From contig JAQGDQ010001041.1 of assembly GCA_030141605.1 (NCBI GenBank), positions 1 to 64,000 on the forward strand: a DNA stretch of 64,000 bases. The letters are read 5' to 3'. Positions 1 to 9,182 of the stretch are shown here, piece after piece. The translations under genes and the position numbers were made by a program. Numbering within the stretch: the first letter of the stretch is position 1; each line of letters opens with the position of its first letter. The stretch comes from Tubiluchus corallicola (lineage: Eukaryota > Priapulida > Priapulimorpha > Priapulimorphida > Tubiluchidae). The notes under the pieces are model-generated. The model saw only the letters and a list, made by a program, of their open reading frames with translations. It did no database searches and was not told where the DNA came from.

Positions 1-278
1 ACTGACACGAAAATCATGCAAAGTTGAAAATTGTAAGCTCTCCGATCTAATGCACAATTTTGATAGAACATATAAATTTGCAGTATGTTTACTATGTACA
101 CGAGTATACTTTTAAAAATTCACTCTTTTTTGCTTTATGAATGTGCAAAAATAGTTTCTATGATCATTGAACTATTTAATCTGACACGATATACGTTATT
201 GTAATTAAAATGCTCCGTAAATTTTTGTTAATTGTAAAAATTGATCTGTTATAGAAAATTATGTAACATATTTATTTA
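1..278. other. AT-rich flank, no gene seen
   Basis: AT-rich sequence without a recognisable coding region, RNA gene or repeat. It ends where the trinucleotide array begins. Confidence 0.6.

Positions 279-362
<84 letters not shown>
279..362. repeat. (ACT)n microsatellite
   Basis: About 27 uninterrupted ACT/CTA triplets that abut the left end of the inverted-repeat element at 363. The array may have grown from the insertion site or the element terminus, which would explain why no target duplication can be read on this side. Confidence 0.95.
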
Positions 363-635
363 AGTAGGATAGATGTTACACCTCTGGCCGATTTCCCGGG
401 GGGGGTGGGGATTTCCCCGGGGGGGTGGGGAAAAACACCCCTAAAAAAGTGCGAAAATCCGGGAAAACCCCTAAAAAAGTGTGAAAACCCGTGTGAAAGT
501 GCGCACGTGACCGAAATCGACGAAAAAGCGCGAAAAACAAAGAAAAACGAAGAAAAGGCGTGTGAAACGAGGTAAAAATTTTCCATTTTTTCCCTCCCGC
601 ATGGCTTCATTTGGATCGAATGACCTTGAACTCTA

Positions 636-647
636 GGTCACGTGACC
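636..647. promoter_or_regulatory. E-box palindrome GGTCACGTGACC, left arm
   Basis: A perfect 12-bp palindrome centred on CACGTG, with the same flanks as its partner at 3166-3177. GTCACGTGAC is the extended E-box preferred by USF and MiT/TFE-type bHLH-zip factors. Binding here is inferred only. Confidence 0.5.
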
Positions 648-710
648 AAAGTTCATTGACCCCTGGCCCCTGGATGGCTTCTTTTTTTGACGCCCCATTT
701 TAAACCGCGC

Positions 711-774
711 GAAAGTGCGTGAAAGCGCGTGAAAGCGCATGAAAGCGTGTGAAAGTGTGTGAAAGTGTGTGAAA
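711..774 (+). repeat. 10-bp tandem repeat GAAAGYGYRT, left arm
   Basis: Six consecutive 10-mers of the form GAAAGTGCGT, GAAAGCGCGT, GAAAGCGCAT and similar, then GAAACGAGGT. GAAA recurs once per helical turn. The right arm carries the same array with about two more units. Confidence 0.85.
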
Positions 775-1085
775 CGAGGTAAAAAGCGCCTCAAACGAAG
801 AAAAAGGGAGAAGTGGAGTTCCCGCCGAGGACTAATTAGTGCTAATTGGCGCTAATTGGCGCTAATTGGGGAGCCCCTGCCACCCCTCCGCCGCGTGCAA
901 ACGTCCGTCCCGGGGGTCGGGGACACCCCCCCTGCAACCCACCCCTCCGTCGCGTGGAATCGTCCACTGCAGGCAATGAGGGAAATCTTTTTCCCGCCAC
1001 TCGCGCAGTGCCGGCCCTTTTCCGCGACCACTTCTCTCTCTCGGGTGTCCTCCCTTTTCCGCGACCACTTCTCTCGCGGGTTTAG

Positions 1086-1117
1086 ATGTGTGTGTGTGTG
1101 TGTGTGTGTGCGTGTGG
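1086..1117. repeat. (TG)n microsatellite inside the element
   Basis: A short TG run just inside the inner end of the left arm, downstream of the minus-strand genes. Confidence 0.9.
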
Positions 1118-1120
1118 AGA

Positions 1121-1174
1121 TTTATTTCAAACGCCAAAGTTCGATAAATGCATTTTCACAAATCTTTTTTTATT
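1121..1174 (-). terminator. possible polyadenylation signals of the element
   Basis: Two AATAAA hexamers on the minus strand, at 1121-1126 and 1169-1174, lie 150-200 bp past the stop of the TBP-like frame (1323-1325). The position suits a 3' end for the element transcript, but such hexamers are common in AT-rich DNA. Confidence 0.35.
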
Positions 1175-1322
1175 GATGGATTACAAAAAATTTTTTTTAC
1201 ATTTTTTATGCAAAATACATACGTGCTAAAACTAGATTATTATTATTATTATGGTGACATGATAGTTCTACATTTTACGTTTTTTTCGCAAATTACACAA
1301 ATTACGCAAAATTACAGTAAAA

Positions 1323-1916
1323 CTACACTAATGACGACGAGCGAGTACATGGATTGTCGTCGTCGATGTGATACAGACAAACGTTATTGTTGTTAAAAAC
1401 GAATTCGTTAAATTTGCGGAAAACGCGAGAGAAATCCTCGACCTTTGTCCCGCCCATCATTATTATGCTTCCGGTGTGAAAAATGTTCAGAGTAATTTGC
1501 TCGCATTTGCAAGTTAGTTTGGGAAATAGTTCCACTTCGTAAAACACTTCTCTAAAAGAATGCGTCGAAGGACGAACGAGTTCTTCGTACAGTGCACCCA
1601 GTTTCAATCTGCAGCGAATTTTGGCTCTGGCGGTGATGGTGCGAATTGCGATCCCGTCGGCGGGCGTCAGTCCGAGACCTTTCGAGAGTTCTTCGATCGC
1701 ATTGCGTAGTACTTTTTCCTCCGAAAAACCGTTGGCCACCACGGAGCCGGAGGCAAAAATCATCAGCGTCCCGCCCAGTCGCTTTAGCAGAACCATTTGC
1801 GGTTTCCTTTCGTAGCGTCTTCCGCCTGTTCTCCGCCAGAGTTCGTTCAGATCGAAGCGCTGCGAGAACGAAGCAGTGGCGACGATGTTGACCGTTTGGA
1901 CTGACACGTTAGTACG
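1323..1916 (-). CDS. TATA-binding-protein-like domain encoded by the element
   Basis: The frame runs open to the TAG at 1323-1325. Its roughly 167-residue core (about 1395-1895) has the two-repeat layout of a TBP core. Repeat 1 opens with TVNIVATASF and reaches LMIFASGSVVANG. Repeat 2 has YEVELFPKL followed by LNIFHTGSIIMMGGTK. These match the family signatures YEPELFPGL and (L)IF.SGK.V.TGA, including the phenylalanine of each IF-[ASH]-[ST]-G stretch that lies by the DNA-kinking positions. The family binds the TATA minor groove and nucleates transcription initiation. Spacing between repeats and total core length fit TBP. The protein is divergent and lacks the basic K/R of SGK (it has SGS and TGS). 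No ATG is available in this frame before the domain. The 170-residue frame overlaps its start, and the shift between them is -1, so expression would need frameshifting, splicing or a non-AUG start, or the copy is mutated. Host origin versus viral origin is open. Confidence 0.8.
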   Translation of the reverse strand, partial: RTNVSVQTVNIVATASFSQRFDLNELWRRTGGRRYERKPQMVLLKRLGGTLMIFASGSVVANGFSEEKVLRNAIEELSKGLGLTPADGIAIRTITARAKIRCRLKLGALYEELVRPSTHSFREVFYEVELFPKLTCKCEQITLNIFHTGSIIMMGGTKVEDFSRVFRKFNEFVFNNNNVCLYHIDDDNPCTRSSSLV

Positions 1917-2359
1917 TAGTTGGCAATCGTTTCGGACGCCCGAACCGCTCTGCCTCGTCCGTTGCTCTGCCAACGTATGGCGGGCGGCGGGTGCTCGCTT
2001 TCCAGATCTTCTACGCGTATGACCACGCGATTTTTGGGGAGATGTTTTTTGACGAAATCGTACATCTCTGCCCCCTTGACGTAGGTGATCCTGCCTCTGG
2101 TGGTCTGTCGTAGAATGTTTTCCAATTCTGCGTACTCGATCATTCCCTCCTCCCACGAGATGCCGTGTATGTGTCTGATTAGGTAGTTGTAGGTGGATCG
2201 CTTGTGCTGGGGAACGCGATTCCAGGGGTGGGGCGGTTTGAAGGTGTAGTTGTGATATATGCCGGTCTCTATTTCGCGAATTACCAAATTTTTGACCAGG
2301 TATTCTTCTTTTCCGCACTGGAAGGCATCTATGGTGAGAACTATGCTCGATTCAGACAT
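1847..2359 (-). CDS. 170-residue element protein, possible RNase H-like exonuclease relative
   Basis: Starts at ATG 2359, inside the stop of the upstream frame (shared ATGTCTGA), and ends at 1847. Visible pattern: a hydrophobic strand with D11 near the N terminus, FKPPHPW at residues 40-46, HIHGISW at 63-69 followed by EEG, YVKGAEM at 93-99 and RVEDLE at 115-120. From memory this order (F-PP-P, HGI-W--G, Y-KG-E, DLE) recurs in uncharacterised invertebrate proteins that look like DEDD/RNase H-fold exonucleases. I cannot check that here. The D-x-E expected of an active first motif reads D-A-F, so activity is doubtful. The last ~24 residues (from about QSKRS) overlap the TBP-like frame, are low-complexity, and may not be native. 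Together with its neighbour it could form one frameshift product. Confidence 0.65.
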   Translation of the reverse strand: MSESSIVLTIDAFQCGKEEYLVKNLVIREIETGIYHNYTFKPPHPWNRVPQHKRSTYNYLIRHIHGISWEEGMIEYAELENILRQTTRGRITYVKGAEMYDFVKKHLPKNRVVIRVEDLESEHPPPAIRWQSNGRGRAVRASETIANYVLTCQSKRSTSSPLLRSRSASI

Positions 2360-2579
2360 CTGTGACGATGGGGGGTCCTTCTACGCCGTCGGCAACGAGT
2401 TTTCCTTCGATGACGATTTGCTTGTGATTGTTCACAAATTCCAGAGACTTGATTTTTTCGAAGGTGTATTTTTTTATGACCTTGTTGGGGGCACTCTTGC
2501 GTGCGTTGGCGCGCTTGCCGCCCCGCGTCCCCGCTTGTTGTTGCTTGCGAGGAACGGTGGTTAGAGGTTGTTTGAAATC
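2352..2579 (-). CDS. small basic element protein, 3' exon (75 residues visible)
   Basis: Open from 2579 to the TGA at 2352-2354. The sequence is lysine/arginine-rich at first (KRANARKSAPNKVIKKY) and then more globular (FEKIKSLEF, IVIEGKLVADG). No ATG lies in frame upstream before the next stop. Immediately before residue 1, on the minus strand, is a pyrimidine tract ending CTCTTGCAG, a good splice acceptor with AG at 2581-2580. The codon after the AG is in frame. I therefore read this as a 3' coding exon whose first exon is not identified. A short upstream minus-strand stretch ending KKPRNLKEWLIKNA at 2634 may be related coding sequence. The stop overlaps the start of the next protein. Function is not recognised. 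A chromo-like or DNA-binding role would be speculation. Confidence 0.5.
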   Translation of the reverse strand, partial: DFKQPLTTVPRKQQQAGTRGGKRANARKSAPNKVIKKYTFEKIKSLEFVNNHKQIVIEGKLVADGVEGPPIVTDV

Positions 2580-2605
2580 CTGCAAGAGAAGAAGAAGAAC
2601 AATAG
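2580..2605 (-). other. candidate 3' splice site in the element
   Basis: The minus strand reads TTCTTCTTCTTCTCTTGCAG followed by GATTTC, a pyrimidine tract plus CAG. It would join an unseen 5' exon to the small basic frame. Confidence 0.45.
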
Positions 2606-3016
2606 TTATAGTATTGTTGTTCGCTAACGACAACTAGGCATTTTTGATGAGCCATTCTTTCAGATTTCTAGGTTTTTTGGGGGCAGTGGGGGTGAGCACC
2701 ATCGGCGGCGATGGAGGGGGCGTCGCGGAAAAGGGAGGACACCCGAGAGAGAGAGAAGTGGTCGCGGAAAAGGGCCGGCACTGCGCGAGTGGCGGGAAAA
2801 AGATTTCCCTCATTGCCTGCAGTGGACGATTCCACGCGACGGAGGGGTGGGTTGCAGGGGGGGGGGGTGTCCCCGACCCCCGGGACGGACGTTTGCATGC
2901 GGCGGAGGGGTGGCAGGGGCTCCCCAATTAGCGCCAATTAGCGCCAATTAGCACTAATTAGTCCTCGGCGGGAACTCCACTTCTCCCTTTTTCTTCGTTT
3001 GAGGCGCTTTTTACCT

Positions 3017-3110
3017 CGTTTCACACACTTTCACACACTTTCACACGCTTTCATGCGCTTTCACACGCTTTCACGCGCTTTCATACACTTTCGCGCGGTT
3101 TCGCGCGGTT
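3017..3110 (-). repeat. 10-bp tandem repeat, right arm
   Basis: TCACACACTT-type 10-mers, the complement of the left-arm GAAAGYGYRT array, with about two more units and ending in two GCGCGGTTTC copies. Confidence 0.85.
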
Positions 3111-3165
3111 TAAAATGGGGCGTCAAAAAAAGAAGCCATCCAGGGGCCAGGGGTCAATGAACTTT

Positions 3166-3177
3166 GGTCACGTGACC
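3166..3177. promoter_or_regulatory. E-box palindrome GGTCACGTGACC, right arm
   Basis: Partner of 636-647. The right arm lies upstream of the minus-strand frames, so this copy and the GAAA array are in promoter position for the element's genes. Confidence 0.5.
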
Positions 3178-3517
3178 TAGAGTTCAAGGTCATTCGATCC
3201 AAATGAAGCCGTGCGGGAGGGAAAAAATGGAAAATTTTTACCTCGTTTCACACGCCTTTTCTTCGTTTTTCTTTGTTTTTCGCGCTTTTTCGTCGATTTC
3301 GGTCACGTGCGCACTTTCACACGGGTTTTCACACTTTTTTAGGGGTTTTCCCGGATTTTCGCACTTTTTTAGGGGTGTTTTTCCCCACCCCCCCGGGGAA
3401 ATCCCCACCCCCCCCGGGAAATCGGCCAGAGGTGTAACATCTATCCTACTCACAGTTTCTGTACGTAGTAATGTTTGTACTTATTTACAAGTGAGGCTAA
3501 TATACAGTAAGGGCATG

Positions 3518-3910
3518 GTCAGACTAGTGAGTTTTCTGTCGCGAGATTTCTTTCTGACAGCAAACTTGCAAGTGTAAACTGCTTTGCGAGTTACTGTAAA
3601 AAATTGCAAACTCGGCACCGGTTGACGTGAGTTGATTCACTGTCTAGTGTGAAAGCTTCAGGGAGTTACTCTCAACACTTGTGTGACAATGAACAGTGAA
3701 GTGAGTGTCAGCTTGCACTTACTGTCAGAGAGTAACTCGCAGCAAGTTTTGCCCTCTAGTCTGAACATGTTTGTGAGTTACTGTCTAGTGTGAAAGCCTC
3801 AAGGAGTTACTCTCAACACTTGTGTGACAATAAACAGTGAAGTGAGTGTCAGCTCGCACTTACTGTCACAGAGTAACTTGCAGCAAGTTTTGCTCTCTAG
3901 TCTGAATGCA
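3518..3910 (+). mobile_element. family E MITE-like element carrying two ~140-bp repeats
   Basis: Begins TCAGACTAGTGAGTTTTCTG and ends with CTCTAGTCTGAA. The start resembles the inverted end of the element at 18185-19112. The interior is two direct repeats of about 141 bp (starting at 3640 and 3781) that contain GAGTTACT and CAGCAAGTTTTG motifs. Non-coding. Confidence 0.65.
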
Positions 3911-4559
3911 CTTGCGAGTTACTTGCGAATGCACCAGTTTAAAGTTAAAGTAAAAGTTTGGTAATTATGATTTCATTTGATAATTTTCACGTAATTAAGC
4001 GTCACTGAAAAGTTCAACTGTATTTCTCAAAGGAGTCTTTATGTTTTTATGAATATTTTAGCTAAACACATGCCAGATTTTATAAAATAAGTTTTAAAGA
4101 CCATCTAAAACATCACAAGATATCACATAATTTTATTAACACACAACTTATTTTCTCATGTAAACTTACTTTCAGTAATTTCAGTGTAATTTCAATAACA
4201 CAAACTGCTACGTATACCTTCGCGTACGGCTATGAACACAAAAACAACGTTAAAAGCCAAAGTTCAGATATCATTAAGCAATGCCGTCAGATACGCAAAT
4301 TCTATTTGCTTAAATCACAGCTAAAATAACAGAAATAAAATATGCCTAATCCCGCATAATAGTACAAACCCAAAGTAAATCCTTAAACCAACTGTAGATA
4401 AAACAGGGTCATATAAAAGACATGTAAGGAGTTAACATTAAAGATTTCTGTGAGTGTTTTGCTGTTATATGGAAGTTAGCACTGTCTATTTGATGTAGAG
4501 TTGTTCAGAGAATGTTCTCTTGTATTTTCTATGTACATTAGGCTTTGTCCCAAACAAGT
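3911..4559. other. AT-rich spacer
   Basis: No gene, RNA or repeat recognised. Confidence 0.6.
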
Positions 4560-4571
4560 AACAAGTTTCAC

Positions 4572-4977
4572 GACTGAAAGAGCCAAACAGAATGCAATAA
4601 AAGAGCCTAACAGAATGCAATGAAAGAGCCTATCGGAATGCAATGAACGACCACAACAGAATGCAAAGAAAGAGCCTAGCAGGATGAAATTAAAGAGCTT
4701 AATAGAGTGCAATGAAAGAGCCTAACAGAATGTAGTGAAAGAACCTAATAGAATGCGACGAAAGAGCCCAACAAAATGCAACGAAAAAGCCTAAAGGAAT
4801 GGAATGAAAGAGCCTAATGGAGTGCAAAGAAAGAGCCCAATGGAATGCAATGAGAAACCCTAACAGAATGCAATGAAAGAACCTGACAGAATGCAACGAA
4901 AGAGCCTAACAGAATGCAACGAAAAAGCATAAAGGAATGGAATGAAAGAGCTTAACAAAATGGAATGCAAGACCAAA
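4572..4977. repeat. 23-bp minisatellite (~17 units)
   Basis: Units of the form GAAAGAGCCTAACAGAATGC followed by AAT, moderately diverged. The open frames across it (LHSIRLFHS-like) follow from a unit length that is not a multiple of three and are not called as genes. Confidence 0.9.
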
Positions 4978-5500
4978 ACCGAATGTATTGAGTTTGGCAG
5001 CTGATTTTGCAAAACAAATGCGCAGCATTGCGTTTTCAAGAAACATAAAATCACTGCACTGCCCATGAGTAAATTTCATACTTGAAAAGCGCATAATACA
5101 CCAACTCCCAAATTCACTAACCTCAGACTATAGGCTCAAATTTATCAAACACAACATGGAAATCAATCTCAGTCAATTATCATTTTTTGTTTGCAAAACA
5201 TCTCTTTGCTCTAGAAGCGTAGTAATGTCGGTCTCTGGCTTAAGCTACTAAATGATGGTGGCTGATGTTTACATAGCACTAAATTGCATGAGTAATAATT
5301 GATAACCCTGACAGTGTGAGTTGATTTAATCCAAGTTTGCTACTACTGTAGATTACTAAGGCCACCAGATTATTGAACATATTTTCTTAACCTTTCCAAG
5401 TCATGACGATGTCGTAATAACAATTTTTCTGTGACTTTATCAGCTGTGTGGTTTATCTTATTAAATGCACCTAAACTACTAGGTCTACTAGTATAATGCT

Positions 5501-6016
5501 TAAAAAAATGTTTCATATCATTTATAGTTTCAAAGCAAGTAAAAAAATGTTTCATATCATTTATAGTTTCAAAGCAAGTAAAAAAACTTTTCATATCATT
5601 TATAGTTTCAAAGCAAGTAAAAAAAACTTTTCATATCATTTATAGTTTCAAAGCAAGTAATAAAACTTTTCATATCATTTATAGTTTCAAAGCAAGTAAA
5701 AAACTTTTCATATCATTTATAGTTTCAAAACAAGTAAAAAAAACTTTTCATATCATTTATAGTTTCAAAGCAAGTAAAAAAAATTTCATATCATTTATAG
5801 TTTCAAAACAAGTAAAAAAACTTTTCATATCATTATAGTTTCAAAGCAAGCAAAAAAACTTTTCATATCATTTATAGTTTCAAAGCAAGTAAAAAACTTT
5901 TCATATCATTTATAGTTTCAAAGCAAGTAAAAAAAACTTTTCATATCATTATAGTTTCAAAGCAAGTAAAAAAAACTTTTCATATCATTTATAGTTTCAA
6001 AGCAAGTAAAAAAAAC
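5501..6016. repeat. 39-bp minisatellite (13 units)
   Basis: Units contain CATATCATTTATAGTTTCAA followed by AGCAAGT and a variable A-run. High identity between units suggests recent expansion. Confidence 0.95.
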
Positions 6017-7970
6017 TTGAGTTCAAACCATTTCCTTTATCACTAACCACAGAATGCTAGTGACAAATGATAAAAGGTGACTAATAATTGTTGTAGTAAG
6101 TGTTACTAAGCTTCAATAATTTAGTAATTTCAGTAATTTGTTACTAAAATTCTAATTTTCAATTTCTATGCAAGCACAGTGAAAAGGTCAGATGTCGCAA
6201 CACTACAAAACTGTAAAAATATATCAACTTAGTAGTACTTACACATCTTTATATCGTAGCAACAAATGTAGCTGAAATGTATGCTATTTATTACCCATGT
6301 AGTAAAAATGACGCCAATGGCAATCGAGAACCAAATAGTAACAAAAACGAATGAAGTATGACAAGTTACTAGATATTTAACTCTAGATAATAAAGTGACA
6401 GTGTGTTGTGCAACTTCTACTCAATGAAGAATTAATGGTAAAATTTTATGTACTGTTAACATACATTAATTATATTTTAAGAGTAAGCAAGTGTCTTTAT
6501 TTATCACCTTTTTACAAGAAAAACACAATGCATAAAACGATAATATGATACAATGTAAGAAAATTATATGATGATTAATTTATCTGAGATATAAAATTGT
6601 CTGCCAAAGATTGCTTATATAAAGTTTGTAGGAATTAAAACTTAAGTATCACGTAAAGTAATTCTTTTCATTTAATTTTTGTGTGAGCACCGAAATTTTA
6701 AAACGTCTCCATCTTGGCGCATGCGCTAGGTCAAAGACTTTTAGAAGTATATTATTCAAGACTTCAAGACTAAAATACAAGGATTGCGGCCATCATTGCA
6801 CATGAAAGCATTAAATGAATGTATGAAAGTTGATTTAATGAAGCTCGTAAGTATGTACAGTTAAATGTAGTCTAACCGTATGATGGGATTGTTAAGCAAT
6901 TAATGAGTACAAGTGTAAAGCATAAAATTAAAGAAGAAAAAAATTTGATTTGAAACACTTTATTAGCAAGACCATTATGGTCAGTTACAAGTAAGTAAAC
7001 AAATGTTATGGAATGTATAAAAATTACTATTAGGAACTATTTCATATGCAGTCACGTAAAATGACAACGTACGAAATAATAATTACCTGTGATTATTTTG
7101 TCTACTTACGATCGCAAATTATTGTGAATTTAGAAAGTTTTATCACCAATCATGCAGATGCAGATTGAAAGCAAAACTCAACACACACATAACTTGGGAG
7201 CTGAGCTTCTTCACACTGCCAGCCATACATTCGCACCTCAGCAAAATGGTCTTTATTGTTGAACACACCAAAATTTAAGCATAATGTGTACAAGTTCACA
7301 AATATTATTAATAAATATAATGTGATATACATAATAATAATAATAATAGTATTAGTAATTATAATAATGATATTAAAAACTTTATAACACAAGTTACACA
7401 AGGCTTTATTGCATTAAGTACATTGAGATGTCTGCTAGTTTATCTGGAATGCGCAACAAGAATTTTTTGTGATAAGAAATAAATTATATGTACCAGCTGT
7501 TACCAAACATGCACTTAATAAGCATGGCATAAACTTGTCGTACAATAAAGTACACGTTAAACCGGTAACTGGACAAAAGTATCTCAACGAATTCAAGCCG
7601 GTAAAACAACTTAAAGTAAGTGATCATTCATACATTCAATCATGATCATTCGAACACCATGTTTACATTCACACATAGTACAAAATGTACATACAATGCA
7701 ATACTTGAATAAAATCATATGACAAAACAACTTCTATATAATATGCACAAATCAAGGCATATCCTTTGGTCAGGCCAGAAAATCTGACCTTTTCATGTTA
7801 CTATCATGGAATAAATTTTCTGGTTAAACTTTCGTAACTAGAAGGAGATAAAGCTATAAGCCTTTATGATTATACATGCAATGTTTTGTGCCTATATTAA
7901 ATAAAGCAAGATATCATTTGACACCTTACTTAGTATAAATTAAAACACACTCACTACAATCCATTTCAAC
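6017..7970. other. AT-rich intergenic sequence
   Basis: No supported coding region. Short ATA/ATT runs occur near 7333-7375. Frames here are short and lack family features. Confidence 0.6.
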
Positions 7971-8460
7971 TTAAAGGAAAACCGGATGATAGTGTAATCA
8001 GAACGAAGAATGCTCAAAAATATTGAAAGCTACCTCGGATACTCAAATTTCATTAAGCTTTCAAAGCTACGCGCTCCTCAGTGAATCTACTGAGATTTTT
8101 AGTGGCGCCTTTTTGACACATGCGCGTGGCCGACAAATAGAAGGTGGTACCGTGATAACCATGACCATGAACTGCAGTGTTAGTTTCATGACGTCATATG
8201 ATGTAAAGCCCATTTTTCGTGACATCATGCATTTAAGCAGTACTGTAACACTTATGCAAATGTGCTTGACGTGCAAGGGAAGATGCCTGCCATTGCACAA
8301 ACTGTGGTTGGTTTCTGACATAAGCAATAGCTGTGTTCAGTACCCATTAATTAACTTTCTAAGCTAATTATTCAAATATAAGGAACAATAGTTAACTTTT
8401 ATAGACAAGAAAATGTATGTTTTGGACAGTAATCTAAACAATCGTCCAGTCTTCCTTTAA
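7971..8460 (+). mobile_element. TTAA-flanked MITE, family A copy 1
   Basis: The ends are inverted repeats: AGGAAAACCGGATGAT after TTAA on the left, and the complement of AGGAAGACTGGACGAT before TTAA on the right. TTAA at both borders is the target choice of piggyBac-type elements. The interior is shared with 20199-20756 in opposite orientation, including GGCAGGCATCTTCCC (seen here as its complement) and GCGCGTGGCC-like blocks. No transposase. The apparent 114-residue frame inside is an accident. Confidence 0.75.
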
Positions 8461-8901
8461 TAGAATAATTTAAAACAGCGACTACAAATTCTAAGCAATT
8501 TCACATATCAAACAGTCATGGCAAAAAACCAAAATAAGAAGTCGGTCAAAAGTTAATAACCTATCAGCATAAATCTACTAGTCCTATAGACATGATGCAT
8601 AAAGGAATTATTTAAAATTTCTATAATATATATAATGGATAAATACAAGATATCTGCATTTACTTATAGATATAAGTAAGATGAATAATAAGGAAAATAT
8701 TATACAGTAGATAGTCAAATATATAAGTATTTAAAAAATTGTTCAATGATAACCAAGAAATACAACAAGCAATGCAAAACACAATGTGTAAGGCTACTGT
8801 AAAAAGTGAAAATAATGCTAGTGAATGGTACACGCTGCATTTACTACATCAGTTAAACAGCTGTAGGTACAGAGATATGCTTGCAAAAAAACAATAAGCC
8901 T

Positions 8902-9182
8902 TTTCAAAGGTTAAATGTACCACAGCAACACATCTTAAGTACAATCGTCATGTGACATGTGTGTAAACTTAGTTGTTTTACGTGGACTTAACTTAATTAT
9001 GCATTAGTCTGTGCGTAAGAGTGATTTACTAGTAGGATTTTGCTTGGGAACAACAAAAAATGAACTAGGAAAGGTCCTAGCTAGCTGTTAAAACTGTTAC
9101 TATTACAATAGCATGGGCTGCGAGGCGCTGTCAAGTGTACACAAATGCGTTGTCTGGTACACTCAACCTTTGACATTTTCAC
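8902..9182 (+). mobile_element. MITE family C, copy 1
   Basis: Left end TTTTCAAAGGTTAAATGTAC, right end complementary (GTACACTCAACCTTTGA). The interior (GAGTGATTTACTAG, GGTCCTAGCTAGCTG, CAATAGCATGGG) recurs at 21251-21480 and 38347-38527. Confidence 0.65.

Larger units (their letters stand above)
363..1065 (+). repeat. left terminal inverted repeat (~703 bp)
   Basis: Pairs with 2724-3450. From the outside in it holds G-rich blocks, AAAAAAGTGYGAAAA-type repeats, a CACGTG site at 504, the palindrome at 636-647, the 10-bp GAAA array at 711-774, a block of GCTAATTGGC repeats at about 840-870, and a C-rich segment. The reading frames across it are mirror images in both arms and low in complexity, so none is called as a gene. 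Confidence 0.92.
363..3450 (-). mobile_element. 3.1-kb element with 0.7-kb terminal inverted repeats and a TBP-like gene
   Basis: The sequence from 363 inward is repeated in inverse orientation from 3450 inward for about 700 bp with very few differences. The visible ones are single bases, run lengths of G/C, and a 20-odd-bp copy-number difference in a 10-bp tandem repeat. The outermost bases are AGTAGGATAGATG and its complement, so the element starts with AG and ends with CT. Between the arms (1066-2723) lie overlapping minus-strand reading frames: a small basic protein, a 170-residue protein and a TBP-like domain. No transposase, integrase or polymerase is visible, so mobility probably depends on a partner element or an unrecognised activity. 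The arms are GC-rich with long G and C runs, unlike the AT-rich host sequence. The near-identity of the arms suggests a recent insertion or ongoing correction between arms. No clean target-site duplication is seen. Polinton termini also start AG and end CT, but that is weak evidence and the size is far below a complete Polinton. Confidence 0.88.
2724..3450 (-). repeat. right terminal inverted repeat (~727 bp)
   Basis: Reverse complement of 363-1065 with the same order of motifs. The length difference is explained mainly by extra 10-bp GAAA-type units (here TTTC, 3017-3110) and by G/C run lengths. Confidence 0.92.

Noticed and set aside
359-610. 83-codon frame over the outer arm (also in 3203-3577)
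   Set aside because: Phe/Ser-rich translation of GAAA/TTTC-rich repeat DNA, with no independent support.
846-1137. Pro/Arg-rich reading frames in the left arm and their mirror copies at 2634-2941
   Set aside because: They lie in the inverted repeat, occur on both strands and follow GC-rich low-complexity sequence. No conserved pattern.
1621-1891. Plus-strand frames over the TBP-like region
   Set aside because: Antisense shadows of the TBP-like frame.
4476-5094. Repetitive His/Phe/Leu-rich minus-strand frames
   Set aside because: Products of the 23-bp minisatellite.
8023-8367. 114-codon frame inside MITE family A
   Set aside because: The related copy at 20199-20756 does not preserve the frame, so it is not a conserved gene.
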